This document shows positions 1 to 5,139 of a stretch of 6,997 nucleotides of DNA, piece by piece; the stretch's first letter is position 1, and the number at the start of each line of letters is the position of its first letter. The position numbers and the translations under genes are program-made. The notes beneath the pieces were generated by a model, which saw only the letters and a program-made list of their open reading frames with translations, had not been told where the DNA came from and made no database searches. The stretch comes from a bacterium (Candidatus Howlettbacteria) CG_4_10_14_0_8_um_filter_40_9 (lineage in GTDB: Bacteria; Patescibacteriota; CPR2; UBA1875; GCA-2785325): assembly GCA_002785325.1 (NCBI GenBank), contig PFMH01000019.1, positions 1 to 6,997 of the forward strand, in the 5' to 3' direction.

Positions 1-27
1 GGAGTGCTCTTCCTACTATATGTTTTT

Positions 28-34
28 AAAAAAT
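28..34 (-). terminator. possible U-tract terminator after tRNA-Lys
   Basis: Directly after the encoded CCA the minus strand reads A then six T. There is no separate hairpin, so termination would depend on the tRNA's own acceptor and T-arm structure. This is only a weak candidate. Confidence 0.3.
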
Positions 35-111
35 TGGTGGGTCGTCTGGGACTCGAACCCAGGACACCCTGCTTAAGAGGCAGGTGCTCTAACCAACTGA
101 GCTAACGACCC
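35..111 (-). tRNA. tRNA-Lys (anticodon CTT), CCA encoded
   Basis: Read on the minus strand, this 77-nt segment folds into a complete cloverleaf. The acceptor stem GGGTCGT/ACGACCC is fully paired, the D-stem is GCTC/GAGC with loop AGTTGGTTA, the anticodon stem is CCTGC/GCAGG with loop CTCTTAA, and the T-stem is CTGGG/CCCAG with loop TTCGAGT. The loop places CTT at positions 34-36, which decodes AAG lysine. The discriminator base is A and the 3' CCA is encoded (35-37). Its 5' end overlaps the last codons and stop of the GIY-YIG gene, so the two are probably on one transcript and separated by RNase P. A run of six T follows the CCA on the transcribed strand. A broken second copy lies at 372-471. 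Confidence 0.97.
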
Positions 112-350
112 ATGTTTATTAATTTTTTAAAAGCATTGCCACCTTTATAACTTTTAATCTGTTTTTCTCTCCTTAACGCTTCTTTTCTTGTTTCAAATTC
201 CTCTTTATAAACCAGCCTTAAAGGTAATCTATTTTTCGTTGCCTTCGATCTTCCAGAAAAATGTCTTTCCAAACGATCCTCTAAATCTCCTGTACTCCCT
301 ATATAATGTTTACCATCTTTTTCACTTAAAAGTATATAAGTATAAAACAT
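102..350 (-). CDS. small single-domain GIY-YIG nuclease (82 aa)
   Basis: This is a complete single-domain member of the GIY-YIG superfamily (UvrC N-terminal domain type, the YhbQ/UPF0213-like group). These fold into a small alpha/beta endonuclease that cuts DNA using one divalent metal. The first motif appears as YTYILLS (residues 3-9) and the second as HYIGST (15-20). The catalytic arginine fits R26 in LEDRLERH, the metal-binding glutamate fits E62 in RREKQIK, and the usual C-terminal asparagine fits N72. The length is typical for stand-alone members. The ATG at 350 is preceded by AT-rich sequence with no Shine-Dalgarno site. The last codons read Met-Gly-Arg-stop, and the Gly, Arg and stop codons are supplied by the 5' end of tRNA-Lys. 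A broken copy of the same tRNA lies just upstream, at 372-471. The biological role of such stand-alone proteins is not established; DNA repair or homing-like mobility are both possible. The fold is near certain. Confidence 0.9.
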   Translation of the reverse strand: MFYTYILLSEKDGKHYIGSTGDLEDRLERHFSGRSKATKNRLPLRLVYKEEFETRKEALRREKQIKSYKGGNAFKKLINMGR

Positions 351-391
351 TTAAATTGTATTTGTTTATTACTGGCTCGAACCCAGGACAC

Positions 392-408
392 TCCCGCCAA
401 CGGCGGGA
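392..408. repeat. 17-bp GC-rich palindrome in the broken tRNA
   Basis: TCCCGCC and GGCGGGA are perfect inverse complements separated by AAC, giving a 7-bp GC hairpin. It occupies exactly the place and length of the tRNA anticodon arm. It resembles other GC-rich palindromes in this intergenic zone (414-448 and 591-617). Confidence 0.75.
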
Positions 409-413
409 TGCTC

Positions 414-448
414 CCCGCCCGACTGAACGATTTCAGTCGTTCGGGCGG
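414..448. repeat. GC-rich hairpin inserted in tRNA D-loop
   Basis: On the plus strand the segment folds as CCGCC, then an 8-bp stem CGACTGAA/TTCAGTCG around loop CGAT, then a TTCG bulge and closing GGCGG. This gives 13 paired positions. It is inserted between the D-loop and the 3' side of the D-stem of the degenerate tRNA-Lys. It looks like a small mobile palindrome, or a hairpin that grew there. Confidence 0.7.
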
Positions 449-493
449 ATAACCAACTGAGCTAACGACCCATATCTTTGAATCCCTAAATAT

Positions 494-510
494 CTAATTA
501 CTAATTACTA
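494..510. repeat. short CTAATTA tandem repeat
   Basis: Two exact copies of CTAATTA are followed by a partial third copy (CTA). This is low-complexity AT-rich spacer DNA. Nothing else is recognisable between about 474 and 570. Confidence 0.5.
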
Positions 511-573
511 AAGAAGTTCCAATTTTCAAATGTCCAAAAGAAGATATTTGATTATTAATAACATTAGGATTTT

Positions 574-628
574 ATTGGAAATTAGAAATTGCCTGCCTGA
601 ATCGGTCGAGGCGGGTTAATTGGAAATT
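574..628. repeat. GC-rich hairpin bracketed by ATTGGAAATT direct repeats
   Basis: The word ATTGGAAATT occurs at 574-583 and again at 619-628. Between them lies an imperfect palindrome (about 592-615): CCTGCCT pairs with AGGCGGG through one G-T wobble, with a 10-nt loop. The layout could be a small palindromic insert in AT-rich spacer, but such GAAATT words are also simple-sequence background. Confidence 0.45.
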
Positions 629-630
629 TT

Positions 631-654
631 CTCTGGTGCCCCCTGTAGGATTCG
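631..654 (-). repeat. 24-bp direct repeat of the tRNA-Arg 3' end (att-like)
   Basis: This segment is identical to 719-742, which carries the 3' end of tRNA-Arg: half of the T-loop, the 3' T-stem strand, the 3' acceptor strand, the CCA and three flanking bases. The offset is 88 bp. Duplication of a tRNA 3' end in direct orientation just downstream is the classic footprint of tyrosine-integrase insertion or of a local tandem duplication. No integrase gene lies between the copies. The identity stops abruptly at both ends, and because it runs past the CCA it is better explained by DNA duplication than by selection for a second tRNA. Confidence 0.75.
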
Positions 655-718
655 GCACCGCCCGACGGCATATCGGTATGTAGGTTCTCACCTCAAGGGT
701 TACCAAGATGTCATACAA
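655..718 (-). other. structured 64-nt segment between tRNA-Arg 3'-end repeats
   Basis: This non-coding stretch is unusually rich in self-complementarity. GTATG (676-680) pairs with CATAC (712-716), GGTA (675-678) can pair with TACC (701-704), AGGT (682-685) pairs with ACCT (690-693) across a 4-nt loop, CCGA (662-665) pairs with TCGG (673-676), and ACCG/CGGT also match. GGCACC (654-659) further pairs with GGTGCC (635-640) in the adjoining repeat. Read on the minus strand it would follow tRNA-Arg on the same transcript. I do not recognise the family. It may be a small structured RNA, a tRNA-derived element, or the scar of an excised element. Confidence 0.4.
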
Positions 719-721
719 CTC

Positions 722-798
722 TGGTGCCCCCTGTAGGATTCGAACCTACGACCTTCTGGTCCGAAGCCAGACGCTCTAATCCGCTGAGCTAAGGAGGC
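722..798 (-). tRNA. tRNA-Arg (anticodon TCG), CCA encoded
   Basis: The minus strand gives a complete 77-nt cloverleaf. The acceptor GCCTCCT/AGGGGGC has one T-G pair, the D-stem is GCTC/GAGC with loop AGCGGATTA, the anticodon stem is TCTGG/CCAGA with loop CTTCGGA, and the T-stem is GTAGG/CCTAC with loop TTCGAAT. The anticodon is TCG, which reads CGA and related CGN arginine codons. The discriminator is A and the CCA is encoded (722-724). It lies about 107 bp downstream of the MacB-like permease, with no convincing terminator between. There is no T-run after the CCA. Its last 21 nt plus three flanking bases are repeated at 631-654. Confidence 0.97.
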
Positions 799-842
799 AT
801 AGTAAAATTATTTCAATCTTACAACTCAAAATAACAAGTCAT

Positions 843-851
843 ATTTTAGCA
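843..851 (-). promoter_or_regulatory. candidate extended -10 promoter for tRNA-Arg
   Basis: The minus strand reads TGCTAAAAT here, an extended -10 element (TGn followed by TAAAAT). Initiation would be near 836, giving a leader of roughly 38 nt before the tRNA. The -35 region at 17-bp spacing (TAGCAA) is poor, so read-through from the upstream operon remains an alternative source of transcript. Confidence 0.35.
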
Positions 852-905
852 GATTTATGGCTCCATTGCTACCTTTTTAGAGCAAAGGCGGGGCTTAAAT
901 AAACT

Positions 906-2174
906 TTATTCATATCGCAAAGCTTCGATCGGATCTAGCCGAGCGGCTTTGGCCGCCGGATAAATGCCGAAAATAAGACCAATCGCGCTCGAAACTCCAA
1001 CTGCCAAAAGCACCGAGTTTAAGTTTACGATCGGCGCGAAACCGACAAATCTGGACGCGATCTTTCCCAGCAAAATGCCGAGGCCTATACCCAAGATGCC
1101 GCCAACCAAAGTCAAGATGATCGATTCGATCACAAATTGTTCCAAGATGTCGACTGTCCGAGCACCCACCGCTTTTCGAAGCCCGATCTCTCTCGTCCTT
1201 TCCGTAACCGAAACGAGCATGATATTCATGATACCGATCCCACCGACCAAGAGAGAGATGGCGGCGATACCGGCCAAGAGTGAAGTCAGTATACCGGTAA
1301 TGTTGCCGATAGTCGACAGTAGATCGCTTGAAGTAAGGACTGTAAAGTCAGCGAGTTTCAGCTCGGCAATCTTGTGGTTGGCAAGCAAGGTGTTTTGGAT
1401 ATCTGTCTTCGCTTTATCCACGGAACTTTCGTCTATGGCTTGAGCGGTCATCGTATTGAAATTGTTATTGCCAAATGCGCTCATAGCGCTCAAGTTCGAG
1501 ATAAATATTTGGAGGTTTTGGTTTCCGAAACCGCTTTCATCGGCTTTTGCGAGGACGCCGATCACTTTATATGTGTCGTTTCCGATCACAAAGGTTTTAT
1601 CCAAAGATTTACCGTCCGGAGAAATCTCTGTCGCTACTTCCGACCCCAAGACAGCCGTTTTTGCTTTGCTTTCAACTTCACTATCATTATAAAATGCCCC
1701 CGTTTGAGCCGTAAGATTGTGGATTGAAAGATATGAAGCGGAAGTCCCGAGCACCGAAAACCGAGTGTCCTCGCCGTTTACCTTTAAGATAATGCTGCCA
1801 GACAGATCGCCAGAGACGGCTTTAAGATTTGGATTTTTTACTTTGTCCTGGAGAGAATTCAAATCGTTCAGAGTAAGGGTCGATCCTCCACTAAGACCTC
1901 CTTGTCCTTCAGCCTGACCACCGCGCGCGCCGCCCGATCCGCCGCCCTGGCCGGGACCACCGAAATTTCTCTGCCCGCCGGGAGTAATGGTAAGATTGGT
2001 CGTCCCCAAAGCGGCTATCCGAGTGCCGATAGTCGCTCGGACTCCATTGCCCAAAGAGATAAGTGCGATAACCGAACCAATCCCAATGATGATCCCCAAG
2101 ATCGTCAAAAAACTCCGCCCTTTATTTCGGAAGATCGCTTTTATGGATTGTTTGAACATTACGATTATTTTCAT
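906..2174 (-). CDS. MacB/FtsX-type ABC transporter permease (422 aa)
   Basis: This is the membrane subunit of a MacB/LolCDE/YknZ-class (type VII) ABC exporter, which couples ATP hydrolysis to movement of an extracytoplasmic domain rather than to transport through the membrane. Visible parts in order are a first membrane helix (about 23-42, LTILGIIIGIGS), an extracytoplasmic MacB core domain (about 45-290), and three C-terminal helices (about 296-320, 349-370 and 388-408). The family coupling segment ERTREIGLRKAVGA follows the second helix (325-338), and the conserved end AARLDPIEALRYE is present. Residues 66-97 are a low-complexity glycine-rich insert (17 of 32 are Gly). It starts 8 bp after its ATPase partner's stop, so the two form a unit. 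The ATG at 2174 has no Shine-Dalgarno site; Met6 is an alternative start. The substrate is unknown. No MacA/YknX fusion protein is encoded here. Confidence 0.93.
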   Translation of the reverse strand: MKIIVMFKQSIKAIFRNKGRSFLTILGIIIGIGSVIALISLGNGVRATIGTRIAALGTTNLTITPGGQRNFGGPGQGGGSGGARGGQAEGQGGLSGGSTLTLNDLNSLQDKVKNPNLKAVSGDLSGSIILKVNGEDTRFSVLGTSASYLSIHNLTAQTGAFYNDSEVESKAKTAVLGSEVATEISPDGKSLDKTFVIGNDTYKVIGVLAKADESGFGNQNLQIFISNLSAMSAFGNNNFNTMTAQAIDESSVDKAKTDIQNTLLANHKIAELKLADFTVLTSSDLLSTIGNITGILTSLLAGIAAISLLVGGIGIMNIMLVSVTERTREIGLRKAVGARTVDILEQFVIESIILTLVGGILGIGLGILLGKIASRFVGFAPIVNLNSVLLAVGVSSAIGLIFGIYPAAKAARLDPIEALRYE

Positions 2175-2182
2175 AATAAAAA

Positions 2183-2845
2183 TTAAATAATTTGTCCGTC
2201 CTTCAATCTTATAATCCGATGCGCATATTTGGCGATCTCCTCTTCGTGGGTAATAAGAATAATGGTGGCTCCTTTTTGATTAATCCTTTTAAAAATATCC
2301 ATAATCTCTTTGGAATTTTTGGAGTCGAGGTTCCCAGTCGGCTCATCGGCTAAGATAATTGATGGATCCATCACCAACGCTCTCGCTATCGCCACTCTCT
2401 GGATCTGACCGCCAGAAAGCTGGTTGCTTTTATACTTTATCCGATCTATGAGGCCGACTTCTTTTATAATCTCTCGAGCTCTTTTTTCCGTCACTTTTAC
2501 TTTGCTGTAGATGGTGGGGAGAACAACATTGTCCAAGACGGTCGTCCGTGGAAGAAGATTGAACTGCAGGAAGACAAAGCCGATTTGTTTGTTTCTAATA
2601 GCCGCCTGTTTAGTTTTGCCAAGCTTGCTGACATCTTCGCCGCCTAACAGATAAGAACCGTTAGATGGCCGATCCAAAAGTCCCAATATGTGCATCAAAG
2701 TAGATTTACCAGAACCGGATGGCCCCATGATCGCCACAAAATCGCCTTTTTTCAAAGTAAGGTCAATCCCTCGGAGCGCCGAGGTCTCTTCCTCCCCCGT
2801 CTGATACTTTTTGGTAATTTTTTTTAGCGCGATTATATCGATCAT
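2183..2845 (-). CDS. LolD/MacB-like ABC transporter ATPase (220 aa)
   Basis: This is the cytoplasmic ATPase that pairs with the following MacB-like permease. It has all the nucleotide-binding motifs in order: Walker A GPSGSGKST (41-49), the LSGGQ signature (143-147), Walker B IILADEP with catalytic E168, the D-loop NLDS (172-175), and the switch histidine H200 in ITHEE. The length is usual for the LolD/MacB ATPase family. The oddity is the Q-loop. Where relatives read FVFQxFNLLP, this protein reads FVFLQFNLLP, so the glutamine is replaced by L93 and a Gln sits one place later (Q94). The ATG at 2845 follows AT-rich sequence with no Shine-Dalgarno site, 16 bp after the ABC-2 permease stop. It is probably co-transcribed with that permease and with the regulator upstream. 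Confidence 0.95.
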   Translation of the reverse strand: MIDIIALKKITKKYQTGEEETSALRGIDLTLKKGDFVAIMGPSGSGKSTLMHILGLLDRPSNGSYLLGGEDVSKLGKTKQAAIRNKQIGFVFLQFNLLPRTTVLDNVVLPTIYSKVKVTEKRAREIIKEVGLIDRIKYKSNQLSGGQIQRVAIARALVMDPSIILADEPTGNLDSKNSKEIMDIFKRINQKGATIILITHEEEIAKYAHRIIRLKDGQII

Positions 2846-2861
2846 ATATTATTAGATTAGA

Positions 2862-3968
2862 TTATTCCCACTTAAAAGTTCGGGCGGCGATAAGAAATCC
2901 GGCGATCCCCCAAACAAGAAGAACTAAAAGATCAATTCGGATAGTATAGAGGGAGACTCCTTCTGATATCACCTTTCGAAGCGCGTCTGACATATACGAA
3001 AGAGGCAAAGCGCGAGAAACTGGCTGAAGCCACGTCGGCATTGCTTCAATCGGGAAGAATACTCCGCCCAAAAACATCATTGGCATCGTAACCGCTCTTG
3101 TCATCGGCTCAACAGTATCGACATTTTTCGCAAGAGATGACATCACAAGACCGAAAATAAGGAAGACAGTGGCGCCAAAGGTAAGAACGATGGCAAATGT
3201 TAAGATACTACCATAGAAATGAGCGCCGAAAGCGAGAACCCCAACCGCTACCATGATAATCGCCTGCATGATGGCCACTAAAAGTCTAGTTATCACTTGA
3301 ACGATGAAGAAGTTTACCGGATTTATCGGCGTGGCGAGAAGCCTCTTTAGAACCCCTCTCTCCCGAAGCGTGGTGATCCCGTTCGCTATCCCCACGACGC
3401 CTCCCATCATCAGGCTCATCGCGATAAGCCCCGGCAAGAGAAAGTCGATATATTTTAGATCCTTTGATTTGTAGGCTTCTTTCGTGAGCGTCAGTGTCTC
3501 CGGCTGCCCTGTCATCTGTTGGTTAAATTTGCCGATAAATTGATTGACTACAGTAGCGACAATCTCAGCATCCTGAGCCTTGTTTTCGTTAAATAGGATA
3601 TCAATGGCGGTCGGAGTTATTTTGGCTGGTGTTGTTGGAACACCAAGCGCTTTGACCTGTTTTGGCGGATCGACGAGCGTCTCAGGAATTTCGATCACTG
3701 CTATTCTTTCCCCTTTCTCGAGAGATGCCTGCTCGCTTTCTTCACCGTCTTCAGAAATCTTCAAAACCTCAACCTTTTTTAAGGCTTCCACCATTTTCGC
3801 CGCCGTTTCCGATTTGCTTTTATTTACCATTCCGATATCATAGGTCCTGTCTCCGCCCTGAAACATCGCTCCGAAAAGCCCCATCATAAAGATAGGGAAA
3901 AAGACGCTCCAAAAAAGGACCTGTTTATTCCTCAATGTCATTTTGATGTTGGCTAGTAAATATTTCAT
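2862..3968 (-). CDS. ABC-2 type transporter permease (368 aa)
   Basis: This is the membrane subunit of an ABC-2 (type V) exporter of the ABC2_membrane_3 type, whose relatives export drugs, lipids or polysaccharides. One N-terminal helix (about 18-38, LFWSVFFPIFMMGLFGAMF) is followed by a roughly 135-residue polar extracytoplasmic domain. Five further hydrophobic segments follow, at about 176-200, 220-250, 255-280, 288-308 and 343-365. The segment ITTLRERGVLKRLLATPI (about 198-215) is the typical cytoplasmic stretch of this family that contacts the ATPase. Its partner is most likely the ATPase at 4163-5086, from which it is separated by a 194-bp gap holding a REP-like palindrome pair. The ATG at 3968 has an AT-rich leader and no Shine-Dalgarno site. 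The cargo cannot be told from sequence. Confidence 0.93.
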   Translation of the reverse strand: MKYLLANIKMTLRNKQVLFWSVFFPIFMMGLFGAMFQGGDRTYDIGMVNKSKSETAAKMVEALKKVEVLKISEDGEESEQASLEKGERIAVIEIPETLVDPPKQVKALGVPTTPAKITPTAIDILFNENKAQDAEIVATVVNQFIGKFNQQMTGQPETLTLTKEAYKSKDLKYIDFLLPGLIAMSLMMGGVVGIANGITTLRERGVLKRLLATPINPVNFFIVQVITRLLVAIMQAIIMVAVGVLAFGAHFYGSILTFAIVLTFGATVFLIFGLVMSSLAKNVDTVEPMTRAVTMPMMFLGGVFFPIEAMPTWLQPVSRALPLSYMSDALRKVISEGVSLYTIRIDLLVLLVWGIAGFLIAARTFKWE

Positions 3969-4010
3969 GTAAAATTTTTAATTGTTTAGTCTGTTTTTAT
4001 AATCTTAATT

Positions 4011-4088
4011 TGTCATTCTGGCTTGACCAGAATCAAATTTGGAAATTATAAATATCGATTCTGGACTCGGTTCATCGCCAGAATGACA
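4011..4088. repeat. REP/BIME-like double palindrome, copy A
   Basis: Perfect 11-bp terminal inverted repeats, TGTCATTCTGG and CCAGAATGACA, enclose inner inverted words CCAGAATC (4027-4034) and GATTCTGG (4057-4064). It is therefore two inverted hairpin units, each ATTCTGG...CCAGAAT, around a 22-bp AT-rich centre. The same architecture recurs at 5140-5238. It lies between an ABC ATPase and its permease and has no T-run for classical termination, though an RNA hairpin here could affect stability or expression of the downstream genes. The rest of the 3969-4162 gap is AT-rich filler. Confidence 0.8.
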
Positions 4089-4162
4089 GTAATAGACACT
4101 TCTAAAATTTTGAACTTTGAATTATAATTTTAACTTTTTCATTTTTAGTTTTAAACTATCTA

Positions 4163-5086
4163 TTACTTTTCTCTTAATGACTTTCCCGTATAACTCAAAA
4201 ATACATCCTCCAAAGTCGCTTGACTGATATGAAGATTGTCGAGCTTAATATCATTTTTCTTAGCGTATTCCAAAAGCTGATTTATCGTTTTGTGCGAATC
4301 TTTGGTCCGGAGGCTGTAAACATCGCCCTCGACATAGTCGGCTGTCAGCGCCCCCGTCTCTTTTTCGAGTTTTTTAAGATCAATCTTTTTATCCGCGCTA
4401 AACTCAACTTTATTCTCCGCTTTTAACTTCCGTATCAACCCTCTCGGCGAATCGATATCCTTGATCTTCGCTTCATCCATGATCGCCACTCGATCGCAAA
4501 GATACTCGGCCTCTTCCATATAATGAGTTGTTAAGATGATCGTTTTCCCGCCTTTTCGAATCGCATCGATAAGATCCCAAAGATTTCTTCTTGCTTGCGG
4601 GTCAAGACCGGTCGTCGGCTCGTCTAAGAAAATGAGTTCAGGACTATTTACCAAAGCCATAGCGATCGAAAGACGCTGTTTCTGTCCGCCGGATAAATCA
4701 TTGACAAATGTCTTGGCCTTCGGCATCAAAGAAACTTCCTCCAGAAGCTTAGAACTCTTTTGAGCCTCGTCATAAAAACTCCCGAAAAGATCAAGCGTCT
4801 CTTCGCATGATAGAAAATCAAAAAATGCCGTTGCTTGAAGCTGAACCCCGATTCGCTCTTTGATCTCGTGGGCATTAGTAGAAACATCAAATCCCAACAC
4901 TTTTACTATACCGCTCGTCGGTGTCCTTAGGCTTTCAAGCATCTCCAGCGTAGTTGTTTTCCCGGCTCCGTTTGGTCCGAGAATACCAAATATCTCTCCC
5001 TTTTTCACTTCAAAAGAGATATTGTCGACGGCTTTGAAATTGCCGTACTTTTTTGTCAGATTTTTAACTTCGATAATATTGGCCAC
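4163..5086 (-). CDS. CcmA/DrrA-like ABC transporter ATPase (307 aa)
   Basis: This is the ATPase of an ABC-2 exporter. It carries Walker A GPNGAGKTT (37-45), Q-loop Q84 in VQLQAT, signature LSGGQKQR (131-138), Walker B LIFLDEP with catalytic E156, D-loop GLDP (160-163), and switch H188 in TTHYMEEAEYL. Beyond the ATPase core, residues 220-307 form the C-terminal extension usual in DrrA/CcmA-type ATPases, ending in TLEDVFLSYTGKSLR, a typical family tail. The start is GTG at 5086, because the conserved N-terminus MANIIEVKNLTKKYG begins there and no ATG lies upstream in frame. No Shine-Dalgarno site is visible. It follows the AbrB-like regulator across a 163-bp gap occupied mainly by a REP-like palindrome, and no independent promoter is convincing, so read-through from the regulator promoter is likely. 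Confidence 0.94.
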   Translation of the reverse strand: MANIIEVKNLTKKYGNFKAVDNISFEVKKGEIFGILGPNGAGKTTTLEMLESLRTPTSGIVKVLGFDVSTNAHEIKERIGVQLQATAFFDFLSCEETLDLFGSFYDEAQKSSKLLEEVSLMPKAKTFVNDLSGGQKQRLSIAMALVNSPELIFLDEPTTGLDPQARRNLWDLIDAIRKGGKTIILTTHYMEEAEYLCDRVAIMDEAKIKDIDSPRGLIRKLKAENKVEFSADKKIDLKKLEKETGALTADYVEGDVYSLRTKDSHKTINQLLEYAKKNDIKLDNLHISQATLEDVFLSYTGKSLREK

Positions 5087-5139
5087 TTTAGAATTTTTAG
5101 TTTCAAATTTTGTAAAGTAGGGATGAAACCTTTCTAGCT

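Larger units (their letters stand above)
372..471 (-). pseudogene. degenerate tRNA-Lys copy with D-loop hairpin insertion
   Basis: Positions 450-473 repeat the 5' part of tRNA-Lys exactly (24 bp, matching 90-113), covering the 5' acceptor strand, D-stem and most of the D-loop. Positions 376-391 repeat its T-arm and variable loop exactly (16 bp, matching 52-67). Between them a 36-nt insert (414-449) interrupts the D-loop just before GAGC. The anticodon arm is replaced by a same-length 17-nt palindrome, TCCCG-CCGTTGG-CGGGA, formally presenting GTT (Asn) but with C rather than U at position 33. Two bases are lost from the T-loop/T-stem junction, and the 3' acceptor strand and CCA are absent. A working tRNA is therefore very unlikely. 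It lies immediately upstream of the GIY-YIG gene, whose other end overlaps the intact tRNA-Lys. Confidence 0.8.

Noticed and set aside
188..460. A 90-codon plus-strand reading frame across the GIY-YIG gene and the degenerate tRNA
   Set aside because: It lies opposite a clear GIY-YIG gene and runs into tRNA-derived sequence. Its translation shows no recognisable domain, and it has no ribosome binding site.
372..471. The degenerate tRNA considered as a functional tRNA-Asn(GTT) or an intron-bearing tRNA
   Set aside because: The 3' acceptor strand and CCA are absent, the T-arm has lost two bases, and position 33 is C, so it cannot form a normal cloverleaf.
474..720. CRISPR array considered because of repeated segments
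   Set aside because: The repeats are two-copy, of different kinds and explained by tRNA duplication or simple AT-rich words. There are no regular repeat-spacer units.
680..749. Inverted 8-bp match GTAGGTTC (680-687) / GAACCTAC (742-749)
   Set aside because: One arm is the tRNA-Arg T-stem. An 8-bp inverted match at this distance can readily occur by chance and would compete with the tRNA fold.
847..880. TAGCA/TGCTA hairpin followed by T-rich sequence, considered as an operon terminator
   Set aside because: The stem is only five base pairs with a long loop. The T-run is on the plus-strand side, the wrong direction for ending the minus-strand operon.
964..2190. Several plus-strand frames opposite the MacB-like permease
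   Set aside because: They are antisense to a long, well-supported membrane protein gene. Their translations have low-complexity composition with no motifs.
4011..4088. Palindrome considered as a rho-independent terminator between ATPase and permease
   Set aside because: No T-run follows on either strand, and the same design recurs at 5140-5238, which fits a dispersed REP-like repeat better.
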